In this document: piece after piece, positions 1-10,789 of the stretch
Layout of the letters: each line of letters begins with the position of its first letter
Position numbering within the stretch: position 1 is the stretch's first letter
Assembly (NCBI RefSeq): GCF_027744825.2
Contig: NC_071348.1
Span: forward strand, 16,649,563-16,713,562
Direction of reading: 5' to 3'
DNA length: 64,000 nt
DNA from: Synchiropus splendidus
Lineage: Eukaryota; Chordata; Actinopteri; Syngnathiformes; Callionymidae
The notes under the pieces: generated by a model
Database searches by the model: none
The model's input: only the letters and a program-made list of their open reading frames with translations
Told to the model about the DNA's origin: nothing
Position numbers and translations under genes: made by a program

Positions 1-559
1 AGTGCTGCTGCTACTAGTGTCATGGCCCCTCCCGCCATACTTTTATTTTGTCAGCTACTTCCTGCCCCTGTGTGTGTGTCTTTCTGTCTTGACTGTGTCG
101 GGCGCGATCGGCAGCTGCAATCAATTTCTCTCTGATGAACCTCCACCTCTTAAGGAGAAGCTGGAGGATGATGCAGCGCCAGATTGTGAATATTTTTACA
201 CTGCGGTATGCGTTTGGTCTCCTGTTTTGAACGTTTTTGCACTTTTACTTCGCCGTCGTTACTTCCTGGTTTGCCCTGTTTTCTGCCATTGCGCCTGAGA
301 GTTTTCGTAAGTTTATTCTAATTTATGTTCTCTTTGTTTCTTTATTCCTCGCCACTCGTGCCCGACCTGTTGTGTGTTTCTAGACTCCTTTGATTGCTCC
401 CTGGGCTACGATTAGCTTGCTCCGTTGGAGACTCACTGAGTTAGTTATTTGGACTTGGGCTGCGTCCCATTTGTGTTGACTCTGCCGTTTTTGTAATAAA
501 CTCTGTTTGTGCTTTTCTGTACTTCCTGCGCTTGGGTTCCCTTTGTCTGAGCCGTCACA
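1..559 (-). mobile_element. Non-autonomous DNA transposon-like element, TGTSACGG family, runs off the left edge
   Basis: Read on the minus strand the element begins at 559 with TGTGACGG, followed by a GAACCCAAGCGCAGG block and a TTTATTAC-rich stretch. The element at 8652-9308 has the same plan (TGTCACGG, then GGGACCCAAGTGCAG, then an AT-rich run), and so does the insertion near 62344-62775. The other end lies outside the window. No coding capacity is evident. Family assignment is by shared 5' layout only. Confidence 0.45.
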
Positions 560-606
560 GATGGAGAACAGCCATAGAGCTGAACACGTGTTCACCTTTA
601 TGTGTC

Positions 607-1540
607 GTCACGTCTTCCATTGAGGAAGCGGGGGCTGAGGACTCGAACGACTCTTTCATCACCTGGGCTGTAGTCACCGAGGCTGTTTATAAGCTCCTCT
701 GTGGTGGATGAGATTTGTCCTGAGGACCTCAAAATCACTGGATGTTGTAGGGCTGTCGTGGTTGACACGTCTCTGGAACATCACGAGGCAGTCGGGGACA
801 CTGCCTCTGGCGTGGCAGACCGGGGTGGCGATCCCCCAGTTTAAGAAGGGGCACCGGAGTGTGTTCCAACTACAGGGGGAACACACTCCTCAGCCTATTC
901 CAGGGTACGAGAGAGGAGACTTCGACCAATAGTCGAACTTCGGCTTCACTAGGAACAGTGTGGTTTTCGGCCCGGTCGTTTAACACTGGACCAGCTCTAT
1001 ACCCCCCCATCGGGTGCTCGAGGGTTCATGGGTGTTCGCCCAACCAGCCCACATGTGCTTTGTGGATTTGGAGAAGGCGTTCGACCGTGTCCCTCATGGT
1101 GTCCTGTGGGGGCTGCTCTGAGAATATGGGGTACGGGGCCCTCTGCGAGGGGCTGCCCGGTCCCTGTATGACTGGAGCGGGAGCATGGTTCGCATTGCAG
1201 GCAGTAAATCAGACTTGTTCCCGGTGCAGGTTAGCCTCTGCCAGGTCTGCCCTTTGTCACCAGTTATGTTCATCACTTTTATGGACAGAATTTCTAGGCC
1301 CAGCCAGGGGTCGGAGGGGATCCGGTTCGGGAACCACAGAATTTCATCTCTGCTATTTGGAGACCCCGGGGAAGACCCAGGACTCGCTGGAGAGATTATA
1401 TCTCCGGTCAGGCCGGGGAACGCCTCGGGATCCCCTGGGACAAGCTGGAGGAGGTTTGTGCGGATCGGGAAATTTGGGCTTCTCCAAATGCTGCTTCCGT
1501 GACCCTACTTCGGATAAGCGGCAGATGAAAGTGAAGGAGT
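607..1540 (+). pseudogene. Rex3 LINE fragment, 5'-truncated with an internal deletion
   Basis: This is a dead copy of the Rex3 (RTE clade) retrotransposon. It aligns by eye with the intact copy from about 38,263 onward: the connector before the reverse transcriptase, the segment with the TGGCAGACCGGGGTGG motif, the [12 protein letters not shown] and [13 protein letters not shown] regions (frames now broken), and the C-terminus. About 620 bp is missing between the codons preceding the FADD box and the region equivalent to ~39,665. The 3' end keeps CGGATAAGCGGCAGATGAA, a decayed form of the Rex3 tail. Loss of the 5' half is normal for target-primed reverse transcription. Many frameshifts make it non-functional. 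Confidence 0.9.
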
Positions 1541-2040
1541 CAATCAGACAAATATATTTATTTATATTACTATTAATATGCATTTTGTTCAGGCAGACTC
1601 ATTAGCACTGAAAAAGTATTGTGTAAAGAAAAATTTAGTGTAATTAGGAATGAGACTACGTGCAACACAGTACACAGAGCCAAGGGGTGTTTGTTTTTTC
1701 AGGAATCTGGCCTTTTGGCATCCCCAGGCACCTGATGTGGTACCACCTCCCACAATGTCCACACTGGATCTTCAGGGAATGAAAAAATAAATAAAAACAG
1801 AGACATGGTATTAATTATAATTTCAAACTGTCAGTTAAAGAACTCTTGCCCAAGCAACTTCTATGGAAGCTGCAGGCAGGTCCAGAAAGCTACAGAATGA
1901 ACAGTACGTTTCTTGTGAAGCTTTGAATAAAGGCCGCACACAGTGAATGCAATGCATACACACTGCAAGGGTATATGAAATGCAGCCCAAATTTGGAGTC
2001 CAACAACGCCACCTTGGGAATTTCATCCAAATAATAACTA
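1541..2040. other. No gene seen
   Basis: AT-rich sequence after the Rex3 tail. Short open frames have no recognisable domain and no repeat was identified. Confidence 0.5.
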
Positions 2041-3300
2041 AGGACACGCAGGTCCGCTTACTCAGGAGACATGAGACAGGGTTCCAATTGCATGTCAATA
2101 AATATAGATACTTTATTAATACAATACTTTATTAATTCATCGTGTGCAGTGCCGCCACCAGGTCACGTACACCACCGGGCCCCAGCAGATACAAGAAGAG
2201 TGTCAGTGGCAGACCGGGTCAGAGACACAAAGAAAACAAAATACGTGAAACTAAATAACAGACTAACTCACGAATGAACTAACAAGAAAAGGAATATCAG
2301 ACCCAATCCAGAGTTAACAAATCACAAAAGAAAAGCAACAAAATCAAAACGAGAATGGACTCGACCAAAAAGGGAAAAGGAAAAGACAAACAAAATAATA
2401 CAAAAACGATACAAAACCGTACAAGAACTGCACAACACAGAACTGCACAAAACAGCGTGGCACAAAACAGAACAAACAGCGCGGTACAAAACAAAATAAA
2501 ACAGAGCTGTGCATGACAGGACAAAAAAACCCCGAAACTAATCAAGACTTGAACCGCACAAGCAGCGCAGCTACCGGCAACGCATCTATACATGTAAAAC
2601 CCGCCATGAGCTTCACTAATGTGTAAATCAGGAGGATGGAGGAGAACGAGAGCTTAGCAGCCACACCTGCGACAGCGATCACACCAGCATCGCCGCGATC
2701 AAACTTACGCACCAAAAAACTCCAGCCACTTTTCTGTGCTGACAGCCGGCTTACGGGTGACCAGGAACCAAAACCAGCAGTCCGGAAGCGGAGAGAGAGA
2801 CCTGACAGTGCCCAGAGTTACATAAATAGTAACGGCGTCCCCTAGTGATTGGTTGGTGCTACTAAACGCAGCGGGCGCATTAACTGCCTTTCCATCTGCT
2901 ACATTAGTTTGGCTTCCTCCTTCGCGCTCCGCTTTCAGTCTGCTCTTCTAAATTTAATAGTTAGTCCGTGTGTGAGTCTTATTATACTCACCTTTTCATT
3001 TAACGATTGTCATGGGTTTTTTTTTTCCTGCGTGTTTCTCCTCCACGCAGCGCTTTAGGTTAATTGGACCTCGTGAGATTGTTCTCTCCTTTTGTAGGTT
3101 GATATTAATTCACCTCTCTTGTTTTGCAGATTTTTCCCCAGTCCCTCTGTGTTAATCCCAGTTCGCGTTCTGGCTCCGGCGTCCTCAGTTCCTGTCTCCG
3201 TCTTCTACTGTATTGTATGTCGTCATTTATTAAATTTCTTAATTTAATGTCGTTGTCCTTCTGTCAGCCTACAATCATCTGCATCTGGGTCGAACCTTAG
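2041..3300. other. Probable repeat-derived A-rich region, two outward-facing transposon-like ends
   Basis: The left end (2041-2140) reads GGAGACATGAGACAGGG, then a TTTATTAATA run. The right end read on the minus strand from 3300 reads CGACCCAGATGCAG, then a TAATAAATG run. Both resemble the 5' layout of the TGTCACGG-type elements. The interior is A-rich on the plus strand up to about 2600. A 69-codon frame at 2636-2845 has no recognisable domain. Whether this is one element or two is not resolved. Confidence 0.3.
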
Positions 3301-3956
3301 GCAAACATGGCATATATATGTATTTTCCCTCTGAAAAGCCACACTTAAAATCCTTCAATGTAACGGAAGGTGAATGCACCTCACAAATGGTCTCAGAATG
3401 AGGCATCACAACGATCGTGGTGCGCCGTATGATGCAGAAAATACACTTCATTCAATGTGCTTACCACAAACATCCAGTGCACGTTGTTGACATTAACAAA
3501 GCCAGTGGAACCATCACAGTCATCAAAGTTTACCTATTAGAAGTACAAATATAGTTAATAAAATATATATGAATGCTCTCACATCATGCATCTCTATCAA
3601 TCTATCTATTTGTGTGTGTGTGTTCCTGAGTCCAATTCACCCCCTTCATCTACTGCCTTGCCATCTCTTCTCGTGAGCCGTACAAGATCTGGCCTACAGT
3701 GAAGTGGTTGAACTGAAAAAGTCTTGCATTGCTGGTGTTGAGAATGACTGGGATATAGCATTCCATTGCCTGTTGAATGAGAGAACAATTTCAATAAATG
3801 ACAAGTAAATGGCTGTATGAAGTGTATTGCTAGCTTCATAGTATGTATTTAGTTATGTTTAATATATATGCCCATATTTCGTCATTTAGACAAGAAAACC
3901 ACCACCAACCAAATCATTTCATCTGGTTTCAAACTGAGAAACTCTGTGTCGCAGTG
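3301..3956. other. No gene seen
   Basis: Mixed AT-rich sequence with a short GT run near 3610. No motif or repeat recognised before the Harbinger element. Confidence 0.5.
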
Positions 3957-4319
3957 TTAAGGTACGTTCACACCGAACGCGACTTCCGCGAGCAACACGA
4001 CTGATTTGCATACAAAGTCAATGGAGTTGGGCGATTGACAGCGATCAGCGGCGACCAACATGGCCGCGACACGACTGGAGTGTGCGACGCTACGCGGTTT
4101 GAGCTACATACGGCGATCCCGGATACCGTCCTCGAGACCTCGGCCAACATGACTGGAGAGGCAGCAGCAGCTGCAGCAAGGTAGCAGGTCGGTTTGTCCG
4201 TTCATTTAGTGGGGACATTCTGAATACTAGCTCAATATATAAATATAAAAACGTATGTAACTTTCTGTGTCGCTTTTTTCTGTATAGCTAGCACAATAAT
4301 GTAATCACGCTATGCTGTC

Positions 4320-5055
4320 ATTAAGGAGAGGAGGAGGATGGATCCACTCATGATGTTGGTGATGATGATGAGGAGGAGGATGGACCTTCCTCTGCCTCAC
4401 CTGGTGCTGCTGCATCTCCTCCACCTGCCACTGGCCCCTCCTCATCCACTGCTGCTCCCCATGTATGTAGAAATAACATTTTCTAGCATTATTCTATTTT
4501 TTTATTAAATGTTATTGTTCCACATCATTCAAGCACTGTCATAGTGACATGACTTGCTTTAGGTTAACCATTGCTGTCCTATACAGATTTTATTTATTAG
4601 TACTCATCACTATGGCATGTAATTGAACTCAACTTCCATTATGTGCAGGACACCGAAGGAAGAGACCTACAGAGGAAGGTGTCCCCCGATTCTGAAGCTG
4701 AGCTCAAACATCTACTAATGAACTCCCTCCACACACCCAGCTCAGAAGACGGGATAGTTTTCAAGGTCCTTGTTCCTTCCAGGTTCCACATAAATTTAAA
4801 ATGTACATGTTACCAAGCAAAACAACAGCTGACTGAAATTTGGATCATTTGGATCCTTCATTTACTTTCTTTGTAGCCACAGTTTCATTAAAGAACCGGA
4901 CGCCGCCCCACTTCCTCCGCCTCTCTTGACCCTCGTCCCTGCTGGGAAGATCCTTCAAAACACACCTACGTAGTTCACTTCAAGTTTGACTGTGATTCTG
5001 TGTGTATTGAATGAGTATAAATGAATGAGTTACTTTATTTTTGCAAATAAAGAGT
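4320..5055 (+). pseudogene. Harbinger Myb-like accessory gene, remnant exons
   Basis: I infer the accessory DNA-binding gene that Harbinger elements carry beside the transposase. A first segment (about 4327-4466) encodes an acidic, Pro/Ala/Ser-rich stretch (EEEDGSTHDVGDDDEEEDG and onward) ending near a GTATGT donor-like site. A second segment (4649-4770) starts after an ATGTGCAG acceptor-like site and encodes the ELKHLLMNSLHTPSSEDGIV region. A third (about 4876-4975) follows TTTGTAG and ends at a stop. AATAAA at 5046 fits a polyadenylation signal. Frames do not all join cleanly. The Myb/SANT domain itself is not visible, so the assignment comes from position within a Harbinger element and not from a domain hit. 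Confidence 0.45.
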
Positions 5056-5639
5056 TTGACAATGAAAGTTTCTTTTTGTGGAAAATGGCTTCACAGAAAA
5101 AAATCAAATCAAAAGCACTTTGCAAAATGTCAACAAACTGAGTTGAACACAGCTTTGTTTTATTGCAGAGATGAATTATATATGCAAGGACCTATGCTCT
5201 ATTAAAATAGGTTGGTGACTCATGAACGAGCAGTGGTGGTGCACTGATAACTGTTTTTTCCAAAAAGGAGACGCTTCATCTGCGACAAAAACATGTGCTC
5301 TGTGGCCGTGGTCCCCTGGTCAGCTCCTGGAAGTGGACCCTCACACCAACACTGAAGCAGTTGGTGATGAGTCTCCTGTTACCGAATACCCGCAAAATAT
5401 AGAACATAGATGGATATGTAAACATACAGTATATATGTTGGTGATAATTTAACAAATATCAACCATACAACAGTATATCAACTACAGATAGATACAAATA
5501 GTTTCATCACAATGCATTAAATGTTGCATTCATTGATTACCACAAAGTGGCGCTAACTGACAAGACTCACAGAAAATATAAATATTGTTTCAAATATTCG
5601 CGTTTTCGCGTACAAATGACTGACGATGACAGATTACGT

Positions 5640-5990
5640 ATCTCCGAAAATTACTTCAAGTATACAGCAGGTACGACCGCGGAGTTGAAGAATTAATGAC
5701 AGTTCAGAAAGACACAAGTCGCTGTACATAACAACACATCGAGTTGCTTACAGAGGACAGACCGCGGGCACTTGATGTCCTGTATTCGACCACTGATCCG
5801 GACCAACAGGTCATCCAACTGGCAGCGGTTCTGCCTGAAGTACTGCTCGAAGCAGCCGTATCCCGGTGACGCTGCTGAAGGAGGAAGTTAAATTCACCAG
5901 TGTGAGCGGCTCTGGCGAATGCTACGAAACGAGAGACGTCTCTTTTGCCATGTTTTCATTTAATAAGTTGCGTGCACCGGCTCTGCCATC
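5640..5990 (-). pseudogene. Harbinger transposase, N-terminal remnant
   Basis: On the minus strand the translation contains FEQYFRQNRCQLDDLLVRI. It resembles the segment that precedes the DDE catalytic core of Harbinger/HARBI1-type nucleases, where a FxxYFRMxxxxFxxLL pattern is usual. Flanking frames carry stops, and none of the three catalytic acidic residues is found in the element. It lies convergent with the accessory gene, the usual Harbinger arrangement. Confidence 0.45.
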
Positions 5991-7092
5991 TTCAATCCAC
6001 CGTCCACATCCTGAGACCACGCCCCCCGGCAACTGACCTAATTTGCCGACGTGTTCGATAATGACGACCTGAGCAAGCTACCAGCTACTGACGACTGGCA
6101 CTACCGCGACTGAAAAGTCGCGTTCGGTGTGAATGTACCTTTAAACTGTGCTTTAGCCCTCTCTGAGAAATGACTCCAACAACTTCAGTGGTTTGCATCT
6201 CCAAAGATAGTCAACCTGAATGAAGATCCAGTTGGGTAATTTGTAATATTGATCGTTATATAATCATCATAATGTGTTGAAGAAATAAATATTTTTACAA
6301 ACCTCTTCATTGTCTGCAGATGGGAATGTGTGGCTCATCTCCTCTAAGGTGTTGTTTGGGTTGATGTTCTTTTTCATTGCAGTGTCCTTTTCTTTTTTAG
6401 GCCTTTTTACCTTCTTTGATAACATCTCACCATCTCAATTCTGCTTGACATTTTTTTTTGGAGCAGGCACAGAGGTGGGAACTGAATAATACTTTGATTG
6501 TATTGGTGGCACAACTTTGTCTCCCCTCTGGATGCTCCAAATCTGTGCATGTGATTTCATTGCTAACTTCCTCCTGAATATTCCGGAAGAAGTGTGTGAA
6601 GGATGACCCAGCGAGAAAAGTTTGGACTTGCTTCATGTCCTCGTCATACACCTGCCTCAAAAGCACTCACTTGTCGTTCCTCATGGTCCATTTCTGGTGC
6701 CTCTGGTGTGTTTATGAAGCATGTCAATGCTCCCAGGCTTTCAAGAACTGTGGCTGTGCTTCGCTTGGACAGCAAAATCAGGCAAAGGGGTTTGAAGATT
6801 TGCCTTGCGGTCTCCATATTTGTTGCATTCTGTAGTCTTGCAAAGCAGTAAACTACAAATTCTTTCAAGCCTTTGTCCTTGGTTTGTTTGCCCACTGCGA
6901 CAGCAACAGCTTTAAGCACATGTGCAGAACTTATGTGGAGAATTGTGATGATTTTCCTGTTGAATGTATTGCTTTTGACACAAATGTCAAAGGCCACATT
7001 GAGGAACTGAATAATGGTTGTTTTGTTGAACGCCAGGAGCACACTCTGCATGAGAGCCCAACTGTAATCTGTTTCTACCTTGTGGATCTTGA

Positions 7093-7234
7093 GCGTGATT
7101 ACATTATTGTGCTAGCTATACAGAAAAAAGCAACACAGAAAGCTACATACGCTTTTATATTTATATATTGAGCTAGTATTCAGAATGTCCCCACTAAATC
7201 AACGGACAAACCTACCTGCTACCCTGCTCCAGCT
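7093..7234 (-). mobile_element. 142-bp insertion homologous to the interior of the Harbinger element
   Basis: Reverse-complemented, this matches about 4168-4309 inside the Harbinger element closely. It splits the transposase-like gene and is flanked on both sides by GATCTTGA (7085-7092 and 7235-7242), an 8-bp direct repeat. It includes neither Harbinger terminal repeat. Confidence 0.7.
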
Positions 7235-7458
7235 GATCTTGAAGCTGGTGGACAGGGAAAGATGTCTTAGAAACTGCATCAGCCAGAATGTTATTGGTGG
7301 AATGGAATGTTGATATGTGAGCATCTCACACATGGTACTGGAGGAACATTCTGGCCTCCTCCTGGAAGAGTCAGAGCATAATACAGAATTCTTCTTTTCT
7401 GCTCTGGAACCTGGCTGGTGACATTTCCAGTGGCATCCAAATAGAGGTTTACAGGGTT

Positions 7459-7459
<1 letters not shown>

Positions 7460-7489
<30 letters not shown>
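7460..7489. repeat. Poly-T tract
   Basis: Thirty consecutive T bases inside the transposase-like gene. Confidence 0.95.
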
Positions 7490-8651
7490 CGTAGACGTTG
7501 GACAAGAATGACGATTCCCTTTTCGGAATACATATGAACACCAAATGGGTCGACTTGAAAGTGTTGGATTTAGCCAGGCATTTTTCTATGAGTCGCATTC
7601 TGTCATTGTGGAGTATACTTGCTTTTTTGGCCTCTGAGGATATCACTTTTAACACATTTCTATTGAGACATCTAGTAATATATATTTCTCTTATATATTT
7701 CTATTATATATTTCTCCGTGGTTTTGTGTGTTATTTCTCCTTCTACTAGAACTTGTATTTTTATCTGGTGGTCTCTGGCTTCTTATTTCGATAAAAAAAA
7801 AAAAATCTAGCCTGACATGAGGGGAAGGTGCAAGTAGCAGTTGCATTCAGATATGGACTGTTAATTTTCAGACTATCCTTTTTCTTTATGTGCTGTCATT
7901 GGAATGATAGTGTACAACAAGGACTTTTTTTCTGAAAAGTCTGTAGAAAATACTTGTCCATGGAGTGCACTGTTTGGATGAGCTGGGGCATCAATTTTTT
8001 CCCAATCCTTTGTGCTGATTTTTATGTGGAATCTCCTTGGTACTTTTGGTGTCTTTCTGCACAATGTGTCAATGTTTTCTACTTTCTGTGATGTCACTTT
8101 TGGCATTGATTTCAAAGGACTGTTGACAAAGTCTTCAACAGACATGGATTCTGAATTATCAGTTAGTTCTCCATGGTCACGTCCATTAGGTTCAGCGCTG
8201 TTTCACATGGGTCGATTCCAATGTCTACAGATTCTGGTTCTGTGGGAAAATGTTCCTGATTGACATTTTTTGGAGAGCTGTTGGTTTCTTGCAACAGATC
8301 CTCAAACACGGCCTCACAGGCAGCTTTTTTTTTTTTTTTTAATATCATCTGTTTATAACAAAGATGTGTTATTACAGCCACCCTTTGGTTTCATTACTGC
8401 TTTGTTCACTCTTGGCATTCTCGCGATGAGCTCCATGATGCAGTCACCTAATTAGATTTGCAACAGGTGACTACATCATGAAGAAGCTCATTAAGAAGGC
8501 CAAGGGTTTGCAGTGCTGCCAACAAAGCAAAAGGTGATTGCTCTGAGTTAACTAAAATATGAAAGAGTTGTTCAACATTTTTATGTTTGCTCCACAATTC
8601 CATATTTTGATATCTTCAGTGTGTATCTACAATGTAGAAAGTAGTAAAACT

Positions 8652-9308
8652 TGTCACGGGGTCAAGGACGTGGAGCGGGACCCAAGTGCAGTGGTGAAAG
8701 TCACAGGAGGCAGGACCGAATCAAAAACAATATTTTAATAATTAAACAACAAAATCACAACAGAGAAAGCGTCACCGAACCGGGAGAAACAGAGCAAAGT
8801 CTAAATGTCCAAATGGAGTAACCAAACTCGCAGAAGTCCATATACAAGAATAAAAGTCCAAACAGAAAGCGTCCCCGAACCCCGAAGAAAACAAACTTAA
8901 AACACAGGGAACGAGAGGAGACGAAAAGCACAATGAACCGAGAGTCAATCACAAAAAGAAACCAGGAAACGCACAGAAACAGGAAGAAACAAAACAGTAA
9001 CTCGGGCACCAGGGTTTAAGACAGTGTAACCAAAAAACAAGCTAGCTAGCACACAGAACAAGAGACCGAACGACAGAGAGCCAATTTACCGCAGGGAACA
9101 AGGAGTCCAAAATCACAGGAACTAGAAGAGCAATCACAGGGAACTAGAGGAGAACGATCTGGCCCCCGGTGCTGCAGTCCAGGTGCTCTAATACATGGGT
9201 GATCAGTGGTTGATTGGCTCCAGCCGTGTGGCACACAAAGGAAGGAAGAAACGGAAGGAGAAAACAAAAACAGGACTCACAAGACAAAATAAGAGCAGAG
9301 TCATGACA
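8652..9308 (+). mobile_element. Non-autonomous DNA transposon-like element, TGTCACGG family
   Basis: Starts TGTCACGGGGTC and ends GTCATGACA; the reverse complement of the end (TGTCATGAC) is an imperfect copy of the start. Flanks AAACT and AAAAT are compatible with a worn 5-bp target duplication. The interior is A-rich with no conserved frame. It shares its 5' layout with 1-559 and with the 62.3-kb insertion. Confidence 0.55.
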
Positions 9309-10139
9309 AAAATAAGAATAATGCATTTAAATTTAGCAACTGAAGCCAAAGAAATATGGAAGAAATAAGCGAGGAAGAGAAAAAAAATACGTATATAAAT
9401 CAATTCATTCATTACATAAACAACGAAAACATTAAGTTAAAATGTCCACTCAGCCAAAATACTTACAAGAAAAAGATGTGCTTGCGAATTCATCAGTCTG
9501 CCTTTTCACACGTTGATTGCAAATAGCAAATTGACGCACAGAGACATGGGAAATTTCGCTAACGTTCTGGCATTCACCAATTCGCTGCTTTGACACATCT
9601 ATTATTATTACAATTATTATTATTGATATCATTATTCATGCTATGATTAATCCGTCATCCGTGTGTCTCCTTCAGTTAATTGAGGCATTTCCATTATACA
9701 GAAATAAATGTTAGAATCACAGTACAAATATAGGTTGGCCATAAATGTTTTTTTAAGCAAATCAAATCGCCCAAAGCCTTAATCTTTATCCCTTCATGCC
9801 ATACATGATCTTGTTCTCCCCGAGTCCTACAGTAGGATCCAAAAAGAAAAGATCTGTGATTTAAGAATGTTGTTGGTGTGTCATTTACCATAAAACACTA
9901 CATATTCAATAAAGAGCAGGTTGACATATTTTCTGCCAGCTGTGGTGTCTTTGCAAATAATCCAAACAGAGACAGACATATTAATTCACTGGCAAAATAT
10001 ATAGTGCGTGATAAGGCAGGTAATATCACTCTGGTGGAATAAATAGTCCATACAAAGTGAGAATACAAGCAGTATGCACAGTACAGTGGCTTTGGCAGGG
10101 TAAGGTTGTACAAGAGACTTCAGGTACTCAGGGCGGATC
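9309..10139. other. No gene seen
   Basis: AT-rich sequence with a short TAT/ATT-rich run near 9600-9630. No domain, RNA gene or repeat recognised. Confidence 0.5.
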
Positions 10140-10430
10140 TCGTCCACTCCCAAGCTCTGAATTTACCGCTCAATCTACGGCCACACCCTCACCCATGGTC
10201 ATGAACTCAGGGTCATGACCGAATGAACAAACTCCTCGATACAAGCGATCAAAATTACTCAGAGTCGCTGCTCCTCCACATCAAGAGGAGTCAGCTGAGG
10301 TGGCTTGGGCATCTGTTTCAGATGCCTCACGGTCGCCTCCCTAGTGAGGTGTTCCAGAGGATGGGCATGCCTGCTGAGACTGCTGTCTCCGCAACCCGGT
10401 CTCGGGTAAGCGGGAGAAGAAGAAGGTTGT
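10140..10430 (+). pseudogene. Rex3 LINE 3' fragment
   Basis: Only the last part of the Rex3 C-terminal coding region remains. It matches the intact copy from the CTACGTTCCCACCCTCACC region through the CTGCTCCTCCACATC and CAGCTGAGGTGGCT segments to the GGTAAGCGGGAGAAGAAG tail, with several internal gaps. It is a 5'-truncated, frameshifted remnant. Confidence 0.85.
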
Positions 10431-10789
10431 GCATGAGGCATCTTAGGTTTCAATGACAAAACTCATGTTAAATTGATCCTGAATATTTCATTAATTCAAT
10501 CAATTTCAACACTTAAACGTTATTATAACATCTTACCGTTTAATGGCAGTGCATTTACAAAAAATACTGACAAAATCAAAAATACACTGAATCCAAGTTC
10601 AGAATTTCTTAATACAAAAATGATAGGACAGACAGTGAGATTTAAATATGTCCACAATTTCGACATTACAATCAAAAACAATATACATATTTTATTTATC
10701 TCTCTCTATACATCTACAATATAACCATATATAAGCGCTTTGTCCTGTTCAGGGTTGCGTGGAGTGCTGGACCCTATCCCAGCAAAAAT

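Larger units (their letters stand above)
3960..6140 (+). mobile_element. PIF/Harbinger DNA transposon with intact ends
   Basis: The element is bounded by inverted repeats of about 25 bp: AGGTACGTTCACACCGAACG on the left, and on the right the reverse complement of AGGTACATTCACACCGAACG, one difference in this stretch. It is flanked by TTA at 3957-3959 and 6141-6143. A three-base TWA target duplication is the hallmark of PIF/Harbinger. The interior carries remains of two convergent genes, a Myb-like accessory protein on the plus strand and the start of a transposase on the minus strand. Most of the transposase is absent, so this copy could move only with help in trans. A second, end-less copy lies at about 31,088-32,140. 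Confidence 0.85.
6145..8420 (-). pseudogene. Degraded DDE-transposase-like gene of uncertain superfamily
   Basis: Minus-strand fragments in consecutive frames look like one long protein. From 8381 down: an acidic N-terminal part; then NSPLKSMPKVTSQKVENID; then a segment with KKASILHNDRMRLIEKCL; then, after a poly-T tract, NPVNLYLDATGNVTSQVPEQ; then HKVETDYSWALMQSVLLAFN and HISSAHVLKAVAVAV (about 7090-6900), continuing to EEMSHTF near 6330. YLDATG and VETDYSWA could be the first two acidic positions of a DDE/D fold, and the His-rich stretch recalls MULE-like transposases, but I cannot place it firmly. Frameshifts, a poly-T expansion and a 142-bp insertion break it. Confidence 0.45.
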
